Origin: Actinomycetota bacterium
GTDB lineage: Bacteria > Actinomycetota > Thermoleophilia > Miltoncostaeales > Miltoncostaeaceae
Length of the DNA: 64,000 nucleotides
Direction: 5' to 3'
NCBI GenBank assembly: GCA_016870155.1
Contig: VGCE01000002.1
Span: forward strand, 181,539 to 245,538
Part shown: piece after piece, positions 43,266 through 51,160 of the stretch
Layout: each line of letters opens with the position of its first letter
Position numbering within the stretch: position 1 is the first letter of the stretch
Position numbers and translations under genes: made by a program
The notes under the pieces: generated by a model
The model's database searches: none
What the model saw: the letters and a program-made list of their open reading frames with translations, nothing else
What the model was told of the DNA's origin: nothing

Positions 43266-44975
43266 TTACAGCTGGGGCCGGGTGATGGCCCCCTCGCTGG
43301 CCGACTGCACCAGAGCGGCGTACTTGGCCAGCACCCCGCTGGTGTAGTTGGGCACAGGCGGCGACCAGCCGCTCATGCGCTCGGCGATCTCCTCATCGCC
43401 GAGCTCCACGTTGAGCTCGCGATTCCCGACGTCGAGCACCACGATGTCGCCCTCGCGAAGCGCCGCGATGGGCCCTCCGCGGTAGGCCTCGGGCGAGATG
43501 TGCCCGACCATGAGGCCGTGGGTGGCGCCGCTGAAGCGCCCGTCGGTGATCAGCGCCACCTCCTCGCCGAGGCCCTCGCCCACGAGGGCGGCGGTCACGT
43601 GCAGCATCTCGCGCATGCCGGGTCCGCCGGCGGGGCCCTCGTAGCGGATCACCACGACGTCGCCGGGATTGATGCCGCCGGCCTTCACGGCGGCGAAGGC
43701 CTCCTCCTCGCGCTCGAAGATGCGGGCGGGGCCGCGGTGCAGCAGGCGCTCGTGCCCGGCCAGCTTCACCACGCTGCCCTCGGGCGCGAGGTTGCCGCGC
43801 AGGATCGCCAGGCCACCGGTGGCCTTCAGCGGCGTCTCGATGGGCACCACCACCTCCTGGCCCGGAGCCGCCACGGCGTCGTCGGCGATCTGCTGCAGGG
43901 TGCGGCCATCCACGGTGGGAGCGCTGCCGTCGATCTTCCCGTGCTTCAGCAGTTCGCGCATCACCAGCCCGGGGCCGCCTGCGTTGAACAGGTCCACGGC
44001 CACGAAGCGGCCGCCCGGCTTGATGTCCACCACGATCGGCGTGCGCTCGGCGATGGTGTCGAACTCGTCGATGGTGAAGGGGATGCCGAACTCGCGCGCG
44101 ATGGCGAGGATATGCATCACGGCGTTAGTGGAGCCACCGCTGGCGGCCACCGATGCCACGGCGTTGGCGATGGCGCGGCGGTCGACGATGTCCGCGGGCG
44201 TGATGTTTTCGCGCACCAGGCGCATGATCATCTTGCCCGCCTCCTCCGCGGCCGTGTCCTTGGCGGGGTCGGTGGCGGGGATGCCGTTGAGATCGCACGG
44301 CGCGATGCCGAGGAACTCGCACACCATGGCCATGGTGTTGGCCGTGAACTGGCCGCCGCAGGCGCCCGCGCCGGGGCAGGCGGCGTTCTCGATGGCCAGC
44401 AGCTCGTCGTCATCGATCTTCCCGGCCGCGTGCGCGCCCACGCCCTCGAAGACGTCCTGCACCGTGAGGTCGCGCCCCTGGTACCTGCCGGCCGCGATCG
44501 AGCCGTTGTAGAGCACGATGCCGGGGATGCCCAGGCGGCCCAGCGCCATGACAGCGCCCGGCAGGGTCTTGTCGCAGCCCACCACCACCACGACGGCGTC
44601 GAACGAGTGCCCGCGGCACACCAGCTCGACCGAGTCGGCGATGACCTCGCGGCTGATGAGCGAGCACTTCATGCCCTCGGTGCCCATGCTCACGCCGTCG
44701 CTGACGGCGACGGTGTTGGCCTCCATGGGCGTGCCGCCGGCCTTCTGGATGCCCACCTTCACGTGCGTCGCCAGGTCGCGCTGGTTGATGTTGCACGGCA
44801 TGGTCTCGATCCACGTGGTGAGAACGCCCACGATCGGGCGGGCCAGCGCCTCGTCGTCGAATCCCACGGCCTTGAGCATCGCGCGCGCCGGCGCGCGGTC
44901 GGGGCCATCGGTCATCACGGCGCTCTTGCGCTTGGCCGGGTCGGTGGGCTGCTGGTACGGGTTCGGGTTCGTCAT
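43266..44975 (-). CDS. ilvD: dihydroxy-acid dehydratase
   Basis: A 569-residue Fe-S enzyme of branched-chain amino acid synthesis, converting 2,3-dihydroxy acids into 2-keto acids. The cluster cysteines are in MPCNINQRD, GCDKTLPGA and PGAGACGGQFTANTM. Complete, with an ATG overlapping the stop of a small alpha/beta-hydrolase gene. No other ilv genes are in the window, so it is not in a pathway operon here. Confidence 0.97.
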   Translation of the reverse strand: MTNPNPYQQPTDPAKRKSAVMTDGPDRAPARAMLKAVGFDDEALARPIVGVLTTWIETMPCNINQRDLATHVKVGIQKAGGTPMEANTVAVSDGVSMGTEGMKCSLISREVIADSVELVCRGHSFDAVVVVVGCDKTLPGAVMALGRLGIPGIVLYNGSIAAGRYQGRDLTVQDVFEGVGAHAAGKIDDDELLAIENAACPGAGACGGQFTANTMAMVCEFLGIAPCDLNGIPATDPAKDTAAEEAGKMIMRLVRENITPADIVDRRAIANAVASVAASGGSTNAVMHILAIAREFGIPFTIDEFDTIAERTPIVVDIKPGGRFVAVDLFNAGGPGLVMRELLKHGKIDGSAPTVDGRTLQQIADDAVAAPGQEVVVPIETPLKATGGLAILRGNLAPEGSVVKLAGHERLLHRGPARIFEREEEAFAAVKAGGINPGDVVVIRYEGPAGGPGMREMLHVTAALVGEGLGEEVALITDGRFSGATHGLMVGHISPEAYRGGPIAALREGDIVVLDVGNRELNVELGDEEIAERMSGWSPPVPNYTSGVLAKYAALVQSASEGAITRPQL

Positions 44976-45619
44976 GCGCCGGACTCTAACGGCGACCAGC
45001 CGGCCATCGCGCGGGCCAGGAATCCCGCGATCTGGCGAGAGACGTCACCGGCCTCGGCCTGCAGGTAGTGGTCGGCGCCGTGCACCACGGACAGCTCGCC
45101 CCCGCCCACCGAGGCCATCCAGTCGGCGATGGTCTCGACCGGGGTGATGTGGTCGTGCTCGGGATGCGCCACGCACACCGGGCGCTCGCCCATGTCGTCG
45201 GGCAGCGACGCCCCCGGCGCCACGGCCGCCACGGCGCGCACGCGCGGGTCCATCGCGCCCACGTGCAGCGCCACCCAGGCCCCGAACGAGTAGCCGCAGA
45301 TGGCCAGCGGGGTGCCGGGCGGCAGGGCGTCCTCCAGCGTGTCGAGCGCCCGCACGGCGTCCATCCACACGGTGTGGTCGGCCACCGATTCGCCGGCGCT
45401 CTCCCCCGCGCCCCGGAAGTCGAACGCCAGCGCGGCCAAGCGCTCGGCCACGATCGCCCGGCCCAGGGCGCGCACCAGGTGGCTCTCGCGCGTGCCGCCG
45501 TACATCGGGTGCGGGTGGCATACCACCACGCCGGCGAGCGGCGTGCCGGCATCGGGACGCAGTATCTCGGCCGCCAGCGGCGGGCCGTCGCCGCCGATGG
45601 TGACGCGCTCGGAGATCAC
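44972..45619 (-). CDS. alpha/beta-hydrolase
   Basis: A 215-residue serine hydrolase of the dienelactone-hydrolase-like or small esterase group. N-terminal GVVVCHPHPMYGG, nucleophile elbow GYSFGAWVA (Ser), Asp region in VCVAHPEHDHITP and the closing His in VVHGADHYLQ. Its start overlaps the next gene upstream and its stop overlaps ilvD, so all three are co-translated. Substrate unknown. Confidence 0.85.
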   Translation of the reverse strand: MISERVTIGGDGPPLAAEILRPDAGTPLAGVVVCHPHPMYGGTRESHLVRALGRAIVAERLAALAFDFRGAGESAGESVADHTVWMDAVRALDTLEDALPPGTPLAICGYSFGAWVALHVGAMDPRVRAVAAVAPGASLPDDMGERPVCVAHPEHDHITPVETIADWMASVGGGELSVVHGADHYLQAEAGDVSRQIAGFLARAMAGWSPLESGA

Positions 45620-45915
45620 GCGGGCTCGAGCACCTCGATGTGCAGCACCCTGGCCACGGTCTTCTCAGAGGTCTCGATGCTCTCGGGCGACACCACCTCG
45701 GCCCAGTCGCCCCGGCAGTCGATGCGCACGGTCTGCCCCTCTTCCAGCACGCCCGACAGCGTCACCGCCAGGTCGCCCTCCACCTCGAAGGTGTTGAGCT
45801 CGAGCGGGATGTCGGTGTCGAGGGTGATAAGCAGCAGCCGACCGCGGTAGCGGTCGTCCTCCTCGAACATCATGGCGATCTCGCCGGTGAAGGACCTGTG
45901 GCGGGCGTCGGTCAC
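45616..45915 (-). CDS. small protein, unknown function
   Basis: A 99-residue beta-rich protein (RLLLITLDTDIPLELNTFEV, LAVTLSGVLEEGQTVRIDCR). GTG is chosen because it follows a region of no coding character; an internal ATG in the segment IAMMFEED is an alternative. It overlaps the hydrolase gene by four bases. No family recognised. Confidence 0.55.
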   Translation of the reverse strand: MTDARHRSFTGEIAMMFEEDDRYRGRLLLITLDTDIPLELNTFEVEGDLAVTLSGVLEEGQTVRIDCRGDWAEVVSPESIETSEKTVARVLHIEVLEPA

Positions 45916-45981
45916 GGCCCGGCACCCTAGCGGCACCGATGCCCGTGCGACCGGGCCCACGGGCGACCAGAATGAGGGGCG

Positions 45982-46233
45982 ATGACCGCCAATCCGCCGG
46001 CGCCCCGCAGCTACCTGCTGCTCGGCCCGCCCGACATCCTCCACGACCTCCTCAACGACTTCGCCGAAGATGGCTGGGCGTGCTCGGCCGACCGCTGGCA
46101 GGCGGTGATCACCCGGCCGGCCGACGACCAGGGGCCAGACCCCGGCGCGTGGCCCACCGAGGTGAGCCTGCAGGGCGTTCGCACCGACGGCCACGAGGCC
46201 GCCTGCCGCGAGCACCTGAGCCCGCTGGAGTAG
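45982..46233 (+). CDS. small protein, unknown function
   Basis: An 83-residue soluble protein without recognised domain; DILHDLLNDFAEDGWACSAD is its helical core. ATG with GAGGGGCG upstream. It is followed by a strong hairpin that also ends the convergent DUF305 gene. Codon use resembles the neighbours, so it is plausibly real. Confidence 0.5.
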   Translation: MTANPPAPRSYLLLGPPDILHDLLNDFAEDGWACSADRWQAVITRPADDQGPDPGAWPTEVSLQGVRTDGHEAACREHLSPLE

Positions 46234-46234
46234 C

Positions 46235-46275
46235 GGGCACGGGGCCGCCCCGGCATGCGAGGCGGCCCCGTGCCC
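46235..46275. terminator. 15-bp hairpin between convergent genes
   Basis: GGGCACGGGGCCGCC and GGCGGCCCCGTGCCC pair perfectly around an 11-base loop. It starts one base after the stop of the plus-strand gene and ends shortly before the end of the DUF305 gene, so it can terminate both directions. No T-run on either side. Confidence 0.6.
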
Positions 46276-46292
46276 GGCATGTTCGCCGCGCC

Positions 46293-46907
46293 CTACGACG
46301 CGGTGCGCATCTCCTGCATCTCGGCGATCTCCGCCGACTGGTCGGCGATGATCGTCTCGGCCAACTTCTTCACGTCGGCGTTCGGCGTGCCGTTGAGCAC
46401 CATGTCGGCCATCATGATCGCGCCTGCGTGATGCGGGATCATCATGCGCAGGAAGGCCTGGGCGGGGTTGGCGGCCCCGCTCACGGCCTCGGCGGTCATC
46501 CCCGCCATGCCCATCATCGCGGCCATGCCGTGGTCGTCTGCGTCGTACTCCGGCACGTCCTCGCCGTAGAGGGCCCGGTACCACGAGCGCATCTGGGCGA
46601 TCTCACCTTGCTGGGCCGTGATCACCCGGCGCGCGAGCGCCCGTACCTTGGCGTCCTTGCCCGCGGCGATCTCCGCCTCGGCCATGTCCACGGCCATCTG
46701 GTGGTGGGCCACCATCATGGCGAGAAACTCCTTCTGGCCCATGGCCATCATGCCGTGGTGGGTCTCGCTGACCCCGTCCATCATGGCCACGGGGTCGCCG
46801 TCCATCATGTGGTCGCCCCCGGTGTTGGCACCTATGGTCCAGCCGATGGCGCCGCCCACGATCAGCACCACCACGGCGCCGATGACGGCCATCCCCTTGT
46901 TGCTCAT
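46293..46907 (-). CDS. DUF305 family protein, membrane-anchored
   Basis: A 204-residue protein with an N-terminal transmembrane or signal-anchor helix and two DUF305 repeats, each a four-helix ferritin-like half: MMVAHHQMAVDMAEAEIAAG and MMIPHHAGAIMMADMVLNG. The HH and Met clusters suggest metal, perhaps copper, binding outside the cell. ATG with CAGGAGGATC nine bases upstream. The next minus-strand gene upstream is a His-rich small exported protein, typical company for DUF305. Confidence 0.88.
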   Translation of the reverse strand: MSNKGMAVIGAVVVLIVGGAIGWTIGANTGGDHMMDGDPVAMMDGVSETHHGMMAMGQKEFLAMMVAHHQMAVDMAEAEIAAGKDAKVRALARRVITAQQGEIAQMRSWYRALYGEDVPEYDADDHGMAAMMGMAGMTAEAVSGAANPAQAFLRMMIPHHAGAIMMADMVLNGTPNADVKKLAETIIADQSAEIAEMQEMRTAS

Positions 46908-46961
46908 CTCGATCCTCCTGCGCTGGTCGTGACATGACATGCCCCGTGGGGGCCGGTCAGG

Positions 46962-47318
46962 TCACTGCTGCAGCACGCAGGGCCGCAGCGGGCGTGGTGG
47001 CCCGTGGGCCGGAGGGCGCAGCATGTGGATGCGTCGGTCGCGACGAATGCGCATTCCCGCGAGGCGAAGCCGCATGCGGAGGCCCCTGCCGAGACCCGCG
47101 GCGACCGCGGCCGCCGTCGCGAGGATCGCCAGGCACGCACCGACCAGGCCGAGATCTCCCGCTCCGTCGTCGCCTCCGTGCGCGACTCCGGCGTCGGGGG
47201 CGCAGGGGCCAGCCGCGCAATGGGGCGCGCCCTGAGCGTGACCGGCGTGCCCCAGCACCGGACCCCCGTGATGCACCGCCACCGCCAGCGCGAGTGCGAT
47301 CACGGCGAGCAATCTCAT
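46962..47318 (-). CDS. small His-rich membrane/exported protein
   Basis: A 118-residue protein: signal peptide, then a His/Gly/Cys-rich loop (HHGGPVLGHAGHAQGAPHC, CAPDAGVAHGGDDG), one transmembrane helix (GLVGACLAILATAAAVAAGL) and a basic tail. It resembles DUF6153-type actinobacterial proteins found beside DUF305. ATG at 47318 chosen for the signal peptide; ATG at 47330 is possible. It ends 54 bases before DUF305 on the same strand. Likely metal-related. Confidence 0.6.
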   Translation of the reverse strand: MRLLAVIALALAVAVHHGGPVLGHAGHAQGAPHCAAGPCAPDAGVAHGGDDGAGDLGLVGACLAILATAAAVAAGLGRGLRMRLRLAGMRIRRDRRIHMLRPPAHGPPRPLRPCVLQQ

Positions 47319-47446
47319 GCACCGCACCATAGCCCGAGAGGCACGCGGCCATCCACCCCCAGACGGCGCGCAACCGCGCCCGCGGCCGGGGTGGCGCCCC
47401 ATCAAGGCTTGCTGACTTCAAGCACCCTCGACCCGGGAGCTGAGCC

Positions 47447-48045
47447 ATGCCCAGCCGCCGCACGACCCGCCTCGCTGCTGCGGCTGCGCTGGCGGCAGCG
47501 GCCTCCCTCACCGCACCCATGGCCGTCGTCGGTGCCGCCGAGAACCAGAAGGTGCCGCGCCGCGCCATGTGATCTGCAAGAAGGCGCAGACATGGATTCC
47601 CACCGACTACTCAGGCGGCTGCTAGCAGGTGTTCAGCCAGGCCGTGCGCCAGAAGGTGATGGCCGACTTCGAGAAGGTGGCCAGCACCAGCAGCCAGTGG
47701 GCGGCCAATCCTTCGGTCGTGCCGCTCGTGCCCGCGTGGAAGACGATGCGGTGCCAGCGCGGCGGCCAGGCGGGGATCGTGAGGCTGAACAGGTGGCAGG
47801 CCGGCACGTGCACCTTCACCACCACCTTCGAGCACCGGGGGTACGACGAGCACCCGGATCACGAGTGGGAATGCGCGGTGGAGATGGTGGTGCGCACGAG
47901 CCTCAATGGCAGCAAGCGCATCCGCAACGGGAAGATCTGGCTTCAGGGGGACACCAGCGCAGTGCCGACCACCGTGGATGCCGTTGCCGGCGAGTTCCCG
48001 AATTGCGAGAAGTCGGTGCCGGACGACGCGTGGACATCCGGCTAG
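47447..48045 (+). pseudogene. decayed secreted-protein gene
   Basis: An ATG begins a good signal peptide (MPSRRTTRLAAAAALAAAAS) that hits a TGA after 41 codons. Between about 47545 and 47570 the coding character moves to another frame, which continues through CKKAQTWIPTDYSGGC, meets an amber TAG at 47623-47625, then runs on for 139 codons with conserved-looking Cys/Trp residues. One frameshift plus one nonsense codon would restore a single exported protein of about 200 residues. Either a pseudogene or sequence errors; the downstream part alone has a GTG at 47629. Confidence 0.6.
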
Positions 48046-48055
48046 CCATCGGCGA

Positions 48056-48934
48056 CTAGGTCACGACGCTCCAGAGCCCGTCATCGCCGATGGGCTCGAC
48101 CGAAACCGCACCTCGGCCCACGGCCCGGATGAGCATCTGGGCGGCAGCGCGGCGGTCGATGGGCTGCTCGATGTCCGTGCGCATCACCTCGGCCACCTCC
48201 TGGGTGGTGAGGCCCAGCGGGAACTCCGCGAGCACGTCCTCGGGGCGCTCCTCGGGCACGCCGCGACGCGATCCGGTCGGGTCGAGGTTGGCCACCACCA
48301 CGTCGTAGGCCTCCATGGGCTGGAACCCGCCGGCCTCGAGGGTGCGGTCGCCCGCGCGGAAGATGAGCGAGGGCGCGGTGTAGCGCACGGCGCCATCGGT
48401 GTTGGCGGCCTTGGCCTGGAACTCCGTGGGGCTTCCGGCTGCGGCGCGCGCCTCGGCGCGGTCGGCCTGGTAGGCGTCCTCCACCTCGGCGGTGTCGATC
48501 GTGGCCATCACGGCCGGAACGTCCAGCCCCGGCACGCGCCCGAGCGCCGCGGCGATGTTGGCGTCCTCGTCCATGAGCATTCGCGTCGTGAACCACCCGA
48601 ACTGCAGCGCGCGGAACGCGGTGATCTCGTCGCCGGGCGACGCCAGGCGGACAGCCTGCAGGGCACGGCAGGCGCGGGCGGTGCCCGTGAGGCGCGCGCG
48701 GGGCCCCTGCGTGAATGGCATCCCGAACTGGCGGAACATCTCCATCCGGTCGGCCATCATCACCGGTGTGTAGCCGCGCTCCTCATACAGCGTGCCGTCC
48801 TCGGCCAGGCCGATGGTGACCAGCCGCCAGCGAAGACGCGGTCCGTAGCGCCACTGCAGCACGGCGAGCGACGGGGACGCCGAGTAACCCCACGGGCACC
48901 CCGGGTCGGAGATGAAGGTGATGTCGATGTCCAT
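48056..48934 (-). CDS. DsbA-family thioredoxin-fold oxidoreductase/isomerase
   Basis: A 292-residue cytoplasmic protein with the DsbA-like fold. The active site near residue 13 is CPWG, a single Cys, as in 2-hydroxychromene-2-carboxylate isomerase and kappa-class GST relatives rather than the CxxC of disulfide oxidases. ATG preferred over an upstream frame without homology. No linked pathway genes; the substrate is unknown. Confidence 0.8.
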   Translation of the reverse strand: MDIDITFISDPGCPWGYSASPSLAVLQWRYGPRLRWRLVTIGLAEDGTLYEERGYTPVMMADRMEMFRQFGMPFTQGPRARLTGTARACRALQAVRLASPGDEITAFRALQFGWFTTRMLMDEDANIAAALGRVPGLDVPAVMATIDTAEVEDAYQADRAEARAAAGSPTEFQAKAANTDGAVRYTAPSLIFRAGDRTLEAGGFQPMEAYDVVVANLDPTGSRRGVPEERPEDVLAEFPLGLTTQEVAEVMRTDIEQPIDRRAAAQMLIRAVGRGAVSVEPIGDDGLWSVVT

Positions 48935-48978
48935 AGCCGCGATGGTAGGGGGCGCGGAACGGCTAGCCTGCCCGGGCC

Positions 48979-49962
48979 ATGGGTGAACCGCTCCTGATCT
49001 CAGATGGCCGGGCCATGGGCCTGGTCGACGAAAACGCGCGGCTCTGCTGGCTCGTCGCACCCCGGATTGACCAGCCGACCATCATCAGCGGCCTGGTGGA
49101 CGAGCAGCGCGGCGGAGGCGTGGAGTTGGTGTTCCCCGACTCCACGACCGTGGCGCACCGCCACCGCGAGGGCACCATGGTGGTGGAGACCGACCTCGAG
49201 GGCCCGTCTGGCACCGTGCGCGTGATCGACGCGCTGGTCGTACCGGCGCGCGGCCCGGTGCAGGCCGCCTGGCCCGGCTTGTTCATCCGCCAGGTGCTGG
49301 TCACCGAGGGCGAGGCCGAGATCGGGCTGGTCACCCGGCTGCGGTACGCCTATGGCCGCAACGCGCCGCGCTGGCGCACCGAGGGACGCAAGATCATCGG
49401 CTACGGCCCCGGCCTCACCATCGAGCTGCAGAGCGAGCTGCCGCCGCGCGCGTACGGCGCGGACCTGGGCGCCACCACGGTGCTCAAGGAGAACGAGCGC
49501 CGCCTGATGGCCCTGCGCTGGCAGGACCCCACGAACAAGGGCACCGACCTGCGCCGGACCGTGGAGGAGACCGCCGCGTTCTGGCGGGCGTGGGGCAGCA
49601 CCTGCGACCACGACCCGCGGGCGCTGATGCTGAAGGCGATGATGTACCACCCCACCGGGGCCATGGTGCGCGCCGCCACCACCTCGCATGGCCCCGGGCC
49701 CGCGGCCGACGGCCGCCTGGCCTGGATGGAGGACCAGCAGAGGGCGGCCGATGCCTTCCGGGCGCTGGGGTACCCGGGCGAGGCCGACTACATCGAGCAG
49801 TGGATCGCCCGCGCCGGCGATGGCGGGCCCGTGCGCGAGTTGAGCGGGGGCGAGGCGCCGCCCGAGGCCAAGGTGGACGAGATCGACGCCAACATCATGG
49901 TGGGGGCTCCCCCGGGCGACGCCCGGGGGAACATCCCCTACCTGCCCGATCTCCTGGGCTGA
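48979..49962 (+). CDS. truncated glycoside hydrolase family 15-like protein
   Basis: The first 180 residues match the N-terminal beta-sandwich (trehalase-like, DUF5911) of actinobacterial GH15 enzymes: SDGRAMGLVDENARLCWLVAPRID. Then the first part of the helical barrel appears (AAFWRAWGSTC, LMLKAMMYHPTGAMVRAATT). The protein stops at 327 residues where intact enzymes have about 600, so most of the catalytic barrel and its catalytic Glu are missing. The frame is intact with normal codon use, so it may be a stable short form with another role. Confidence 0.75.
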   Translation: MGEPLLISDGRAMGLVDENARLCWLVAPRIDQPTIISGLVDEQRGGGVELVFPDSTTVAHRHREGTMVVETDLEGPSGTVRVIDALVVPARGPVQAAWPGLFIRQVLVTEGEAEIGLVTRLRYAYGRNAPRWRTEGRKIIGYGPGLTIELQSELPPRAYGADLGATTVLKENERRLMALRWQDPTNKGTDLRRTVEETAAFWRAWGSTCDHDPRALMLKAMMYHPTGAMVRAATTSHGPGPAADGRLAWMEDQQRAADAFRALGYPGEADYIEQWIARAGDGGPVRELSGGEAPPEAKVDEIDANIMVGAPPGDARGNIPYLPDLLG

Positions 49963-49973
49963 CCGCGCGCACT

Positions 49974-50315
49974 GTGGATTGGGGCATCACGTGGCGGGCC
50001 GCGCTGTCGCAGCTGATCGTGGTCGCCGTGCTGGGCGCGGCCACCGGCTTCACGCTGTCGCATGAGTTCTTCGAGTCGTGGGGCTGGGCCATCGGCCCGA
50101 TCTCGTGGCTGGTTGCCACGCTGGTGACCATCGCGGTGTGGAAGCTGCCCTTCGGGCCCACCATCTTCGGCGCGGTGATCGCGGGGCTCATCAGCCTGGT
50201 GGGCGTGACGACCGGCCTGCACTGGACCGGCTCGGTGATCGCCCTGGTGCTGTTCGCGCTCTGGTGCGGCTGGCAGGGCCGCCGCGCGGCGCTGCGCATG
50301 CGACCGGCCGCCTAG
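49974..50315 (+). CDS. small three- to four-helix membrane protein
   Basis: A 113-residue integral membrane protein with hydrophobic segments at about residues 8-27, 33-55, 60-80 and 85-100, and a basic tail. GTG is used; a CTG five codons upstream overlaps the stop of the GH15-like gene (CTGA). No family recognised. A palindrome at its end also serves the convergent gene. Confidence 0.55.
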   Translation: MDWGITWRAALSQLIVVAVLGAATGFTLSHEFFESWGWAIGPISWLVATLVTIAVWKLPFGPTIFGAVIAGLISLVGVTTGLHWTGSVIALVLFALWCGWQGRRAALRMRPAA

Positions 50316-50326
50316 CCGGCCGGTCG
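50299..50326. terminator. hairpin between convergent genes
   Basis: GCGACCGGCC and GGCCGGTCGC with an 8-base loop containing the TAG stop of the plus-strand gene. Placed between two converging genes; no T-run. Confidence 0.5.
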
Positions 50327-50328
50327 CG

Positions 50329-51075
50329 CTAGCCGGCGTATCCGTCCCGCTGTTCGGCGATGAAGGCGTTCAGCGCCGGCAGCAGGCCGGTGCTGCCATC
50401 ACCGACCACGTAGGCGAGGTCCTCACGCACTCCGCGGCCCCGGGCATCCATGCGGGGGTGCACCCATGCCACGGCGAGCCGGGGGTCGACGCGCGCGGCA
50501 TGCCCGGCGCTGAGGTCGTCGGTCTCGTAGGCGAACGCGCGGCCCGATCGCACGGCCTGCCGTGCAGCGATCTGACCGTTGGTGAACCGAATGCGCACGC
50601 CGGCGAGGCCTGCCCGGCGCACCCGGCGCTGGAGATCCTCCTGGGCGATGGTCCCCCTCCCGACGAGGATCGTCCTGCCTGCGAGCCCGCGCGCCCCGGT
50701 GAGCACGGTGCCGCGTCGCACCACGAGGGCCCGGAGGGTCGCGTGGTGCGACGCGCTGAGGGTGGATCCCGCGGCCTGCTGCTGGCGGTCGTCGGTGACG
50801 GTGATGCCCGCGGCGGCGATGTCGCCCTCCCCGGTGCCCGGGCGCATCCAGATGCCGTCGAACGCTTGCGCGATGCGCGGGGTGACCGACAGGCCCGCCG
50901 AGCGGGCGAAGCGGCCGACGAAGTTCGCGTCAAGCCCCGCCCATGTGCCATCCGCTCGGGCGTACGAGGTGGAAGGGAAACCTCCGTATGTGCACACCGT
51001 GAGGGTTCCCGCCACCACCGTGGTGATGGCCGGCTGGGCGAGAGCCGCGCTCGTGAGTACGGGCAGCGCGAGCAC
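50329..51075 (-). CDS. extracellular solute-binding protein, family 3
   Basis: A periplasmic binding protein of the amino-acid/transporter-associated family 3: GTLTVCTYGGFPSTSY, GTWAGLDANFVGRFARSAGL, GEGDIAAAGITVTDDR and LAGRTILVGRGTIAQEDL follow the family pattern. From the GTG the signal peptide lacks a charged n-region; including the in-frame CTG at 51111 adds LTPRDRLAAIAS and makes a regular one, so that start is probable. No permease or ATPase is next to it. It may be a sensor or orphan receptor. Confidence 0.75.
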   Translation of the reverse strand: MLALPVLTSAALAQPAITTVVAGTLTVCTYGGFPSTSYARADGTWAGLDANFVGRFARSAGLSVTPRIAQAFDGIWMRPGTGEGDIAAAGITVTDDRQQQAAGSTLSASHHATLRALVVRRGTVLTGARGLAGRTILVGRGTIAQEDLQRRVRRAGLAGVRIRFTNGQIAARQAVRSGRAFAYETDDLSAGHAARVDPRLAVAWVHPRMDARGRGVREDLAYVVGDGSTGLLPALNAFIAEQRDGYAG

Positions 51076-51160
51076 CGAGGCGATGGCTGCAAGGCGGTCG
51101 CGAGGGGTCAGTCGGCGAGGCTACCAGCCGCGGTTTCCCTCGCGCAGTGCGCGGATGTCG

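Noticed and set aside
41910..45068. Very long plus-strand open frame (1052 codons) opposite glmU, tRNA-Gln and ilvD
   Set aside because: It runs through a tRNA and is the antisense shadow of conserved genes; its residues are the His/Arg/Gly-rich type seen in all such shadows of GC-rich DNA.
47629..48045. Independent small gene starting at GTG 47629
   Set aside because: Its coding character continues upstream through an amber codon into a region fitting the same protein, so it is more likely the remainder of the broken gene.
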